From Bimastos eiseni (taxonomy: Eukaryota; Annelida; Clitellata; Crassiclitellata; Lumbricidae), in the NCBI GenBank assembly GCA_959347315.1, contig OY365810.1, positions 2,594,334 to 2,658,333 of the forward strand: DNA of 64,000 nucleotides, in the 5' to 3' direction. Below, one piece after another: positions 1 to 11,500 of this stretch. The first letter of the stretch is position 1. Each line of letters opens with the position of its first letter. A program made the translations under genes and the position numbers. Below the pieces are notes generated by a model that saw nothing but the letters and a program-made list of their open reading frames with translations, ran no database searches and was not told where the DNA came from.

Positions 1-770
1 TGAAGTGGCGCAATGTGATTTAGCATTATTACAATCACAAAATTAATGTGTCTATTTAGTCATGTATGTCAATACGAAATTTAAGGACCCTTCAAATGCG
101 CTCCCACTAATTATGTTTTGCACACAAAGCCTAAATAGCTGTAAAATTAACTGATATTCATGTGACCTTTGATATGAAAAGTAAGTAAACTAACTGTTAG
201 TGCTTTGCCTTCGTCTGTAGAAAAGAAAACACCCACAGAAAGAGAAACTGCAACCGACCACCGCACGCAGCACAGAAAACAGTTTTATCACCAGTCGATT
301 ACTTGCTACAAATCGATCAACACAAATTATTATTGCTTCTGTAACATAAAATTATTCCTTTTCACTCTGTTCATTTACTGCGTTTAAATTCGTTATGCTT
401 AAAACGCATTTTCCAAAACATCGATTGATGCCATGAGAAATAGACACCAGCACCAACAGAGTTGACAATGATCTTAAGCGCTATTCAAATCAGAGACCAG
501 CAATAAGGATAATTCAAAAAGAATAAGATTTAAACATCTTGGCTACACTACAGAAGAGTTAGTCAAATGTTCCCAAGCCATATTTTCGTCTACACGAGCA
601 TTGCCAGATTCAGCACAACCACCAAACGAAACTAAACGCAACAACAGTTTATTAGACAATAGCTAACAAACAACTGAAGTCAGTCTGCGTAAACTCATTT
701 CTGTATGTCTGAAAGCAGATGAACTTGAGTAAAACTTTCATATACAAATAATTATTATACATGTACTTAC
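1..770. other. No exon recognised; probable L1 intron or 3' side
   Basis: This stretch lies downstream, in transcription sense, of the L1 Ig exon. I see no further Ig, TM, linker or propeller exon with clean splice sites on the minus strand, and no convincing ORF on the plus strand. It is probably intronic, with the remaining L1 exons lying left of the window. Confidence 0.4.
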
Positions 771-1016
771 TTTCTGCATTATACACCTGTATCCTCATGG
801 CTACAACTGTGCATACTTTGCCGCGGAGTAAGCATTCAGCCTCGCATTTGTACAGTCCTTGCTTTTGAGGGATGATAATCTGATCAGTGGATACTTGGGT
901 GATCGTCTTTCCATCGATATATTTCCATTTGAAAGTGCAATTCTGGCTGTTGTTAGCGTTGCAGACTACTTTCTCGTTGACGTGTGCCTTGACTGTGTAA
1001 TCAGAGTTAAAGGCAT
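771..1016 (-). CDS. L1 exon: Ig-like domain
   Basis: An 82-codon exon read on the minus strand. The acceptor TTTGCAG and the donor GTAAGT both give phase 1. Ig-like features are a first cysteine in VVCNA, a tryptophan in FKWKY, and a GLYKCEAEC strand carrying the partner cysteine. Two further cysteines (NC, KVC) suggest an extra disulfide, and NCT is a potential N-glycosylation site. It aligns with the frameshifted L2 exon at 13765-14015: both have CEA.C, and L1 TVVAMRIQV matches L2 TFVAMRIFV. Confidence 0.72.
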
Positions 1017-2123
1017 CTGCAAACATTCGATCAACACCAATCAGTATTTAGTTGAATCAGGTAGGTCGTTAGATGTCAATATGTTACAAAACGTTTTACA
1101 GTTCTATGACAACGGTACTATTAAATAAGCATTAGTTCATTGCTGGATTAGAAGCTTTCTACATTATACGCAAATTTCATTCTCAACATAATAATACTAA
1201 TTGCCTGTCACAACCAAGAAGGTCAGTTTGTTGTAACCGACATGCCAACTTTTAGATGCAGCTAATAGCTCTAAAACTGAAAGTGTGTTCGTCAATAGGA
1301 TAACTAACAAACGAATGAATAAGTTAGTAGCGAAATTGCACACTATAAAAATTATTAGGTACTTGTAGACACATTTTAGATGTTGTTTCATATTCTATGG
1401 CTATAAACGAATATTATGTGAACATTTGATTGATTAATCTCCGGATGTGTGTAGCATTGATAGTTTACCATTTAACTTAATCTACTATTAAAGCTGTAAT
1501 AATACATTAACCAACGGTTATATGTGTTTACTGAAAGGATAAGCGAACTAATGTCCCATCACAGTTCTTACTAACCAATTGCTTACAATGCTTGCAAGAT
1601 GATGGTATTATGATCTAGCCCAAAAAAATGAAAAATGGTTGTATATTTATATTTTGTCTTTGCATTAAGAACAATTAAAACATATGGTGGTTTTTTGCTA
1701 TGTCTTGTACTGTGTCATATCATATCTCTTGTCTTGTCTTTTTGAATCTCATAGGATCTTATTTATCTTTTCTATGGGATACGTAGGCTAACTTACTTCG
1801 GTTCTGACAACTGTAGATGATTTCTAGATACTGTATAACATGGATCCGACAATAGGCGGTAGAAAACGCATCCAATTGCCCATCAGGCAACTTGATCAAA
1901 CATTTTTTTCTTTCCTTACATCGACGTTCAATATAAAACTGAACATCCGTTGAACAGTTGTATTCGCTCGAAAAATTTTTCCCATTAAGACATCTCTCGC
2001 TGCCCATCATGTTTCCATAGAATGCAGAACGGATGTTGACCTCTTCGTCTTCTGAACAGTTGGCTATGAAGCTTCTCCACAAGCAAACCTCGAATTTAAT
2101 GGCTTCACGCTGCGTACATGTGG
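771..2123 (-). CDS. L1: lectin + Ig receptor-like gene, partial (two exons visible)
   Basis: Two neighbouring minus-strand exons, a SUEL-type lectin domain followed by an Ig-like domain, are taken as one gene because both are phase 1 to phase 1 and about 780 bases apart. The Ig exon closely resembles the third Ig exon of L2, which ties L1 to the same receptor family. No signal-peptide exon, TM exon or propeller is visible; the 3' end must lie left of position 1. The domain content indicates a secreted or membrane ectodomain that binds glycans or proteins. That L1 also ends in a propeller is inference from its neighbours only. Confidence 0.6.
1797..2123 (-). CDS. L1 exon: SUEL / rhamnose-binding lectin-like domain
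   Basis: A 109-codon phase 1 exon with acceptor ATTTCAG and donor GTAAGT. The order of elements fits the galactose/rhamnose-binding (SUEL) lectin family: an early cysteine, then NCSEDEEVNIRSAFYG as the core strand and YG turn, ERCLN, a Cys-rich middle (ERRCKERKKC), and a final YLEIIYSCQ strand. This family binds galactosides or rhamnose in egg lectins and latrophilin-type receptors. The usual DPC..KYL loop is altered to AYCRIHVIQYL, so sugar specificity may have changed. An upstream Ile-rich in-frame run looks like intron read-through rather than a signal peptide, because the splice acceptor fits better. Confidence 0.72.
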
Positions 2124-3027
2124 CTGAAATTATAATTATAATTAAAGATGTAGAGCCCAGAAACAAAGAGATTAAGGAGCACAAATTTACTGAGATTGTT
2201 ACCTACTGTGCGAAATGCAATGTCCATTACAGAAAAAACACAATAAGACATATTTTCTTATTAAACGGATGTATGGGGCTACAATAAACATTCTATTGCA
2301 ATAACTTATTTATGTAGCGGCCATCGAATGACAACATACAAAACAGTCGCAAATTGTTTTTCCGGAAACCGAGTGGGAAAACAACAATAATGCAACCAGT
2401 GTAACAGCCAAAGATAATAAATACTAATTGTTGAATCAGAAGACCTTTTTTTCTTGAAAGAAACATTTAATTGTGAAGAAAACTTGACTTACAATATGCA
2501 GAATTCGAATGCCAATGTGGGAAAATGTCACCAATACACAAGATGGACACTGCATGTCAGGTAGCAGGTCTCACAAGCTTAGCATATGTGTGTATCTAAG
2601 TCACTGGATGTGCGTGCCCTACTTGTACACGTACATGTTGTGCCTAACACGTCAATCCATGGGGTATGCCTGTAGCCTGAGAATGGAAGAAGGGTGCCTA
2701 CCAAGACTTTGCTCGACAGCATTATCTGGTGTGTCTGCACGTAGTGCAAGCAAATCAGCAGTCATGCTGTAAGAAAGTTGCAGCCTGGAAACATTCTAGG
2801 CTATTGATATTGATTTTGATAAGAGAGTTTGTAATTAGAAACGGAGTAATGATTTCATGTCACTGAAGACAAATGCAAAGGCGGCATTAACGGATGCGGG
2901 AGAGTCTGTAAGCAAATGCGAGGACCCACGTCGTCGCAAAAGATTGTTTACTGTTTTATAAAATAGTTAGAGAGTTGGACAAATTGCAGTGTGCCATTCG
3001 GTCGGTTCACATCAATCAGGGAACCAT
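2124..3027. other. Gene-free stretch upstream of the L1 lectin exon
   Basis: No exon, repeat or RNA gene that I can support. A signal-peptide exon for L1 would be expected here or farther right, but no hydrophobic ATG-initiated segment with a phase 1 donor was identified on the minus strand. Confidence 0.4.
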
Positions 3028-3077
3028 ATTCCTTTAATAAGGAATTTATTGCTCGCATCAGTGATGCGAGCAATAAA
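3028..3077. repeat. Two adjacent hairpins, one with 16-bp perfect arms
   Basis: The first hairpin is 3028-3045, ATTCCTT-TAAT-AAGGAAT. It shares its last base with a second at 3045-3077, whose 16-base arm (TTTATTGCTCGCATCA) is followed by one G and then by its exact reverse complement. The arms are perfect, which is unlikely for old neutral DNA. No coding sequence overlaps. Confidence 0.8.
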
Positions 3078-3608
3078 CATTGGAGCTGATTGGGTTTTTC
3101 ATCGAGCGAATATATTCTTTTATCGTTGAGTAATCACTATAACGAACAAGAATTGTAAATTGCTGTACATAACCTTGGCCTCGCCAAACGCTGGCGATCA
3201 ACAACAGTTCAATGTGCAGCAGCATCAATAATTATGTGGTATACTTTAACAATTTTTAAAATATCGTAATTAAATGGCTACAATGCAATGCGCACGTTCA
3301 AATAATAATTCACCAACTGACAGTCAATAAGGCTGATTAGCTACTTAAATAGCAACGTGGATGCTCTGTTCATCCAAATATAACGCAAGGGCAATTATAT
3401 TCCATAAAAACTTTATTACCGACATGAAAATTGAAAGTGTAAGCAAAACGTTTTTGCCCGCTATGCTCTTGCAATAATTCATCACTGGCTCACAATAGTC
3501 TATAAATGAGTCGAGTTAACATAACAGACAATGTGACAATTATTAGTGCTGCAGGCCCTATTGTTTCCTTTGCTATGTGTCAAAAAGGCGCGATATCAAT
3601 GTCTAGAT

Positions 3609-4095
3609 CAGTGGTTCTTAAACTTTTTAGAAACAGGGACCGGCTGCATATTTATGAAGTTGTTGGCGGACCACCAATTAGAAATGCAAAATTTTATCTG
3701 GCAATCGTATCCAAAATAATGGGAAATTAGAGGGAGAAGCTCCTATAGGGCCTATAATATCTTAATATTTTATTGAAGTTATTCTAAAATCTAACTAATG
3801 CGAAATAGTGTCTAAAATTTAGACTGTAAATCAATAAACATTTTTTTACGAATTTACATAATTACATATGTTATGACGGTGTGGCGATAATGGGAACTTT
3901 AGATCTAGATTCTAGATTGATTTTTTGCAAATTAAGCTAAATAATAATTTCAATGTATAAATGTTTTTGAATTTAAAATATATTTAGAATTATTTGTATG
4001 TTTCCTGGAATAAGTTGAATAAATTTTTAATTTTTAGTGATTGTTTCACGGACCGGTGACTTGAGCTCCGCGGACCACCACTTTAAGAACCACTG
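3609..4095. mobile_element. hAT-like MITE (487 bp) with 8-bp target duplication
   Basis: The terminal inverted repeats begin CAGTGGTTCTTAAA and end TTTAAGAACCACTG. They are flanked by near-identical 8-bp duplications, GTCTAGAT (3601-3608) and GTCTAGAA (4096-4103). The CAGTGGTTC terminus and 8-bp duplication are typical of hAT superfamily elements. The interior is AT-rich and encodes no transposase, so this is a non-autonomous copy that would have been moved by a related element elsewhere. Confidence 0.85.
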
Positions 4096-4616
4096 GTCTA
4101 GAAAACTAACCGCTGGAAAATTAGTTTTCCGCCATTGGGATTCTTTCCGAAGTTCTATAAAAACATTATATGTAAGCAAACAACTACATGCATGTCAGAA
4201 ATAACCTTAAGGAACTTTGAAGGAAGCGTTTAACTCACTTCTGTCTTAACTTGACTATTATTACTTAGACACATCAAACGATACACGATGCATTACAATA
4301 ATGCCAATTATGTTGTCAATTGCTTTGTAAATATCCGAAAGGTTAGAGATGTACGTTTAGAATATCATGTTAAACTATCAATAACTGAACGCGTCTTTTT
4401 TTCGTGAGTTGTCAATGCTGCAAATAGATTCGCCAGCAGAAGTCGATAAGCGAAAACACTAGGCCTAAAAACCTTCATCGAGAGGATTCCACGTGGTAGC
4501 CTAATTATTGTATTGTAACCGATATATTGTCGTCTCGGGCACCTGAAATTTCCTTGGCTATTGTGGGTTTCGGTGAATCATATACATGCAAGTGACGATC
4601 TGAGGAAGGCTTAGAC

Positions 4617-5533
4617 CAGGGCTATTCAATTAGCGGCCCGCGGGCCAAATCTGGGGCGCGAAGGCCTAACAATTGGCCCGCGGACCTATGCCAAAATTTT
4701 AAAATTTTAAGGATTTTTTCTTAAAATCTATGTTTTTGAATTATTACTATTATAATTATAATTATTTGCATTATATTATATATTTTGCAAATGTATCATT
4801 TAAAAAATTGTACTGGAGGGTGCTCAGCAGCCCCCCTCCCCAAACCCTCAGCAGCCCCCCTCCCCAAACCCTCAGCAGCCCCCCTCCCCAAACCCTCAGC
4901 AGCCCCCCTCCCCAAACCCTCAGCAGCCCCCCTCCCCAAACCCTCAGCAGCCCCCCTCCCCAAACCCTCAGCAGCCCCCCTTCCCAAACCCTCACCAGTC
5001 CCCCTTCCCAAACCCTCACCAGCCCCCCTCCCCAAACCCTCAGCAGCCCCCCTCCCCAAACCCTCAGCAGCCCCCCTTCCCAAACCCTCAGCAGCCCCCC
5101 TCCCCAAACCCCCTCCCCAAACCCTCAGCAGCCCCCCTCCCCAAACCCCCTCCCCAAACCCTCAGCAGCCCCCCTCCCCAAACCCCCTCCCCAAACCCCC
5201 TCCCCAAACCCTCAGCAGCCCCCCTCCCCAAACCCTCAGCAGCCCCCCTTCCCAAACCCTCAGCAGCCCCCCTCCCCAAACCCCCTCCCCAAACCCTCAG
5301 CAGCCCCCCTCTCCAAACCCCCTCCCCAAACCCTCAGCAGCCCCCCTTCCCAAACCCTCACCAGCCCCCCTCCCCAAACCCCCTCCCCAAACCCTCAGCA
5401 GCCCCCCTTCCCAAACCCTCAGCAGCCCCCCTCCCCAAACCCCCTCCCCAAACCCCTCCTTGAGCCTCTGGCCTGCCACCATCTCCAGATTTCTCTAGTT
5501 TGGCCCTTGACTAAATCTAATTGAATAGCCCTG
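4617..5533. mobile_element. hAT-like MITE (917 bp) carrying an internal minisatellite
   Basis: The ends are perfect 17-bp inverted repeats (CAGGGCTATTCAATTAG / CTAATTGAATAGCCCTG), flanked by 8-bp duplications GCTTAGAC (4609-4616) and GTGTAGAC (5534-5541) with two mismatches. Subterminal GGCCCGCGGGCC is a motif common in hAT elements. There is no transposase ORF. About two thirds of the element is the 24-bp C-rich array described separately, so most of its length is probably array expansion after or during transposition. Confidence 0.87.
4825..5456. repeat. 24-bp C-rich minisatellite, about 26 units
   Basis: The unit CAGCAGCCCCCCTCCCCAAACCCT is repeated with C/T and G/C variants and occasional 14-base insertions of the CCCCCTCCCCAAAC part. 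Because 24 is divisible by 3 and the unit has no stops, long spurious ORFs run through it on both strands (AAPLPKPS and the complementary GLGRGAAE). The complementary strand has G runs of 3, 4 and 6 per unit and could form G-quadruplexes; the C strand could form i-motifs. I do not consider it coding. Confidence 0.9.
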
Positions 5534-5667
5534 GTGTAGACATTTTATTGCTTAAGTTTCTCCTCAGAGCATGACATTATTATGATAAAAGTCATCGATT
5601 AATTTGATGTATTGTCGTAAAAATAATTGCAAACCGAATCCAAGTGACAAGAATAATTATATCTGCA

Positions 5668-6530
5668 TTAAACTATTTGTTTATGATCACCGCCATGGTT
5701 GAAAATCAAAAGTTTTCCGTTTCTTCGCTTGAATTTCAAGACCTCATTATAAGCGATAAAAATCTTTCCAGTCATTCCGTCCAGGCAAATTCTCTGCGGA
5801 CATCGTAATCCACTTTGCTTTGTATCAACTACCCTTGTTAACTCCAAGTCAGCGTTCAACACACAAACCCGGCTGTTGCCCTGATCAGCCACAAGTATTA
5901 AACCAGATTCGTCCACAGCCAAATAACTTGGTGTTTCCATCCTTTCTAAGCAGCTCTTAATTATTTCACCGTCTTCGTCTATTATGCAAACTCTGTGAAT
6001 GTTATCTTTATTTTGACCATAGCTAATCACGAATTGGCCATTTCTCAACATCAGAGCATGTGAAGGATGAATTATATCCACTGATAAGGACACAACATTC
6101 ATCCTCATTCCATCTGATCCATATATAAGCAATATGTTTTCATAGCGAACAGTTACGACTATACATCCACCACCTGTAGCTGACAGATTTCCATATTCCT
6201 TTCCAGTTGACCACTTATGCAAAGCCACAACATCAGAATTAATGCGTATCACGTGCTTTGTAGTCGCTGAACTGCAATGCATGACATACAAACACTTGTT
6301 CACTTTGCAGCTTATCAAATCCCATGGATTCCATAGTTCTTTCAAGCTATAGCGATTTTTGAATTCAAGCGTTTCAGAGTTGAAAGTTTCAACTTCTGAA
6401 CTTTTGTCGCTAACAACGTAGATCAGGTCCTCTAATATTGCAATTCCAGCAATCGCTCGACCCATTTTCTTTGATGCATTTGTTATAATTTCCTTCCCTT
6501 TGATGCAGGGCTGAATAATGTTATGATCAT
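5668..6530 (-). CDS. L2 terminal exon: NHL/TRIM-like beta-propeller
   Basis: This exon encodes 286 residues before the stop, the size expected for about six NHL-type blades. The acceptor ATTTTAG gives phase 1, so the exon continues an upstream frame. Blade signatures include LAVDESGLILVADQGNSR near residues 210-230, HRVCIIDEDGEIIK near 180, and FVISYGQ. NHL propellers act as protein or RNA interaction platforms in TRIM-NHL proteins; here there is no RING or B-box, and the domain is attached to Ig exons instead. It is the most diverged of the five propellers, for example lacking the PTGG of L5/L6 (STGK instead), but it has no internal stop or frameshift, arguing that it was under selection until recently. 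Confidence 0.82.
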
Positions 6531-8484
6531 CTAAAATTTGAATCCACAATTTAAATCAATGCTCATGCAAAAAATTCACTGGTGTGCACATATACAAAGT
6601 TACACATGCAATAAGAGTCTATTACATGTTAGACAACGGTTAATTATAAATTTCGGCTGACAAAGGTCTCCTTGTCATTAATCATGTTCTTAGCATTTCT
6701 TTCGCCTTGAGACAAATTTTCATCCGTTACTAGTGAAGTGATTGACATCCTTTTCCTTAGCCAAAGTTATGGTCTCCAACTGACAGCGTTTTCTAGAATA
6801 TCCTAAAACATCTGCCCAGGAGGATCTTAGTAACTGTTAATATTATTCGATTAGTATTATTCGTGTAATTACAGCAGTCCTATAATAGCATAAAGTTTAT
6901 CCATACCCGGAAGCAAAGGTTCCATTTTAATTCCACGATCCACTGTAGTGCTGTATTTTGCTCCAGAGCCTTCGTTGCTGGCTTCATCTGTTGCGTTTAT
7001 CACTTGATGGCCTTGAGCTAAACATTATTAGGGAGAATAATCGTTTAATGAAATATATTGGAAAAGCGCATAAATATCTTATCATGATATTTCTTTGAAA
7101 ATGAGGTTTTTTATATTTTACTATTGGACCTTAACGTAATAAAGATGCAGCATCTTTGATAATAAGCAATAAGAATCTTTTGAATCTCTGTGCGGATAAA
7201 GCCCCTATATCACATAACCTGAAATAGGCCTACTCAATATTACACTAAACCCATTGGCAAACCACATGTATTAATTTCTCCTGCGTGAGAGCTATGTGAA
7301 GAAAATGATTTCGCTGAGTTTTATAGTGTGGTCATTCATGGTTTATCACTTGAGTGACTATAATGAAATGGCAGCCATAATGATAAGTGTTATTACATTT
7401 TTATGCAGATACGTTTTACAGCAGATATAATTATTCTCTGCTTGCATCTTGGAAACTGCCGAACTATCTCGCGCTTGCCATGCTCAATCTTGCAAGTATT
7501 GCTTGGCATTCCAGGCTGCTTCTGCAGTCCGAACCATGTCTCAAATCACAAATGCTCTTACTGCCTTCATATCATCTGATCGCATCCAAAGAATCTATGT
7601 TAGAGGATACCCGACAAAACTACGCGTACCGCCCCAATTTAAATTTTGCATTTTAATTAAAAATAGGACGCTCACATTTAATTAATTCGGGTGCCCAAAT
7701 GTGAACACCTTTTGACAACATTTTATTATTTTAAAATATCATGACAATGATTTGCAAATATAACGCACATAAAGCTGTATAGACATTCATTTGATTTATC
7801 ACTGGCACATAATTATAACAAGCTTGTTGCACTCATTCATTTTTCCATGATTTCAAATTTTCGTAGAGGTGCTCACATTTGGGTATTGTCAGTAAAATGA
7901 CGGCTAGCGAAGCCTTTCAAGTTTACGGTAACAAATTTTGGATGAGCCATAATTACGGCAATTTCCCTACATGAAATCACGATTTTATTTGGTAAGATTA
8001 TATCAAAACGTAAGCGCCTTCGCTATACATGTATGGATGTTCGCTTTACATGTATGGATGTTTGCTTTACATGTATGGATGTTCGCTTTACATGTATGGA
8101 TGTTCGTTTTACATGTATGGATAGCAGAGCAAACATTCTGCATAAAATCACGCTTGCGTTTATTAAGATGTAAGCCTAAACGAAGCGTAGTCGCTGTGCG
8201 ATGTCTCGCTTAAGTTAATGTCAGCGTCATCGTTAACAACATACACACTCAACCATAATTAGCATATAGCTAGTGCGAAGTTCTCGTCTGTAAAACTAGG
8301 AAGATGGACGGAAGTACAGTATATGTCAGTTGTGAACGCTGTGGTCAAGTATTTTTTAAATAATTTTGCCCAAATTCACGGAATTTCACGGCATTCGTGA
8401 TTTTATCAATTTCTACTTTCTCAATTATAGCTCATTACTTTCACAGATTAGTCGATTTCTGTTCACTTATCGTATTAAAACACT

Positions 8485-8560
<76 letters not shown>

Positions 8561-11500
8561 CATTAGCTGTCTTTCTGCAATCAATTGCACCTGGTTTGCG
8601 TTTTTCAAGAAGCAAATGTTATTCATAATCATCAGTAAAGTCAATTATAGCCTGATGCCATCAAGCAAGAGAAGAAGGATTAGTGATAAGACTTGATAAC
8701 GATGAGGCACTTCCAACTTTATAGATGCAAATAGTGTTAGAGCTGATAATGATAATTTAAAAATGATAAAAAATTAACAATTAAAAAAATACTACTGCTA
8801 TTACTACTACTAATAATAATTAATGATAATGATAATGATAATAATAATAACAATATTAATAATAATAATAATAATAAAAATAATAATAATAATAACAACA
8901 ACAATAATGCAATCGTAATGAACATCATGTTCTTAGCATTTCTTTCGCCTTGAGACAAATTTCCATCCGTTACTAGTGATGTGATTGACATCCCTTTCCT
9001 TGGCCAAAGTTATGGTCTCAAACTGACAGCGTTTTCTAGAATATCCTAAAACATCTGCCCAGGAGGATCTTAGTAACTGTTAATATTATTCGATTAGTAT
9101 TATTCGTGTAATTACAGCAGTCCTACAATAGCATAAAGTTTATCCATACCCGGAAGCAAAGGTTCCATTTCAATTTCACGATCCACTGTAGTGTTGTATT
9201 TTGCTCCAGAGCCTTCGTTGCTGGCTTCATCTGTTGCGTTTATCACTTGATGGCCTTGAGCTAAACATTATTATGGAGAATAATCGTTTAATGAAATATA
9301 TTGGAAAAGCGCATAAATATCTTATCATGATATTTCTTTGAAAATGAGGTTTTTTATATTTTACTATTGGACCTTACTCGACAAAACTACGCGTACCGCC
9401 CCACTTTAAATTTTGCTTTTAATTAAAAATAGGACGTTTTATACCTCAAACGGCATTTATTTCAGGTGTCTGACATAGTTCTTAGTAAATTAATCTTCTT
9501 AACTAAATGAATCAACCTGTTGTGTCAAATAGATGACTATCGCCCCAAAACTAGTGACATGATATATGGAGTTTCCAAGCTTTGCATGATAGGTTCCATG
9601 AATCAAATTCAATTAAATCGTCGATAGTTTAGGCTCGGTACCCGCCAGCCGGTGAAGAAGCTGTATCTGTGGTTCTTTTCGTCTATATTATCAAACTTTT
9701 TCTTCTCTACCTGTGTCCGTTCGGCATTCAATGCGGTTTCGTGGTTCCACATCTTCGCACTGTCACCACACAGAATAGAGCGTTCTCAATGATGGGTCCC
9801 TCTGTTTGGAATAGTCTCCTCTGTTACCTAGGGTTACCGGGTGTCCGGTTTTCAACCGGACAGTCCGGTATTTGAGCAGACTGTCCGGGATAAAATTAAA
9901 ATAAATACCGGACATGTATATGTCCGGTTTTTCTAAAATTTTCTCAATTTCTGTTTGTGTTCGTGCTCGTTTTATTATTTACACATTATTTTTTTCAAAA
10001 ATCAAAATTTCTTAAAGAACTACACTCGTTGTTGTTGTTTTTGTTGTTGTCTTCTTATTTATCGTCGATTTCACTTAGGCAGCTGTGACTGGGCTGTCGA
10101 ACTGCCTGTTACATAACTCTTTGCTTAAAATTTGTGTGTCGCCATCTATCACTTGAGTAAGTTGAGTTGGTATTTGTAACGTGTCACATCCGGCGAGAAC
10201 GCCATTGGCCCATTTCGTCGTTTGCTGCTATCCACCTATATTAATATTATGTATTTAACCAGTTTCCTGACTTTTGACTCCACAGAGTAATAGTGTTTAG
10301 GAGTAATAACCGTTCAGAGCTTTTGGGGGCGTTTATGATGGCCCGATGGGGAGGGTTCAGAGAGGGTTTTTTACGGTTTTACCCCCTCCCTGTGAGGAAG
10401 CCCATGAAACACAATCAATCCTATGATTCCTATTTAAAAAAATGCACTGATAACAATAATATAACAATATACACAATTTTCCCATGGGTAATACTCTCGT
10501 ACCCTCCCCCGCTTTGCGTGATACCCGGGAAGGGAAGGATGGGATTGGGAAGGTGTCCGGTATTTTCAGAAAAGGTATCTGGCAACCCTACTCTTACCTC
10601 GGAATCTTCCTACATGTAGCTCTTTCCAAACACTTCTCAAGACTATCCAGTTGTCGAGACGTCCTTATTGGCTAGACCTGGATCGGGAGCGCTTCTCAAT
10701 AGTTATGTAGAAAGTGCTAGGCCTTCACATGTATGTAAAATCCAAGGATTGATACGTAAATTTTGAATCTTTTTCAGTAATTAAATGCAACATTTTATAT
10801 TTCTCACCTCTACTGTGCATCATTGTTCTATGTAAGTCAGCATTTTCGGCTTTAAGCTCTATAATCTCAACCGTCGCTGAAATATGAAAAAACCAAGACA
10901 CAATTAGTTGAGTACCTTTGATTATTTAACTTAATCAGCATAGACGTTGGCAGCGCCAAACAGTGAATATCCGTAGTAGTAACAACAAGCGTGTCCGAGA
11001 ACGTCAAAAGGGTTTTATATTCCTTTTTCACATAATGCTAGTGCTTTGAAATAAAACCCAATAAAAAACTTATTTTTTCCTTTTCGTAAATGATCGATAA
11101 CTTGGTCCAATTTTTGGCCATGATACGACTGCAGTTATTGTTAGAATGTGTATTATGTCTACTCTATGAGTGACCGATGATAAGATTTTTATCTTGTTCC
11201 TTTCAAGGAAACAGTGGCCGACGACGTTCAATTAATCGAGCAGGAATCAAAGAATCTGGGATTGCTATTGAACCGCAGAAAATGCGAAATCGCGTGTCAC
11301 AACACCCAGATGCCGAACAATGACTCTGGGTTTCAAGACTTCACGAGCATAGCCCTCGAGGACATGACCTTGTTGGGTGCACCTCTGATTCCAGGTCCAG
11401 CAGTGAACATGGTCGTTAATTCAAAGGCTAATGACCTCGAGAGGACAATCGGAAGATTGTCCTTGCTTTATACTTTCTGCCTTTCTGGCTTTTGCTGCTA

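Noticed and set aside
3045..3077. miRNA precursor hairpin
   Set aside because: The stem is only 16 bp with a one-base loop; it cannot be processed as a normal pre-miRNA.
4730..5524. Long Pro-rich ORFs on both strands (AAPLPKPS / GLGRGAAE)
   Set aside because: They are translations of the 24-bp minisatellite inside a MITE; a unit divisible by three with no stop yields open frames automatically.
5668..6549. Propeller exons as intronless single-exon genes starting at an internal ATG or TTG
   Set aside because: All four whose 5' end is visible have a phase 1 splice acceptor at the matching position, and upstream exons with matching phase are present.
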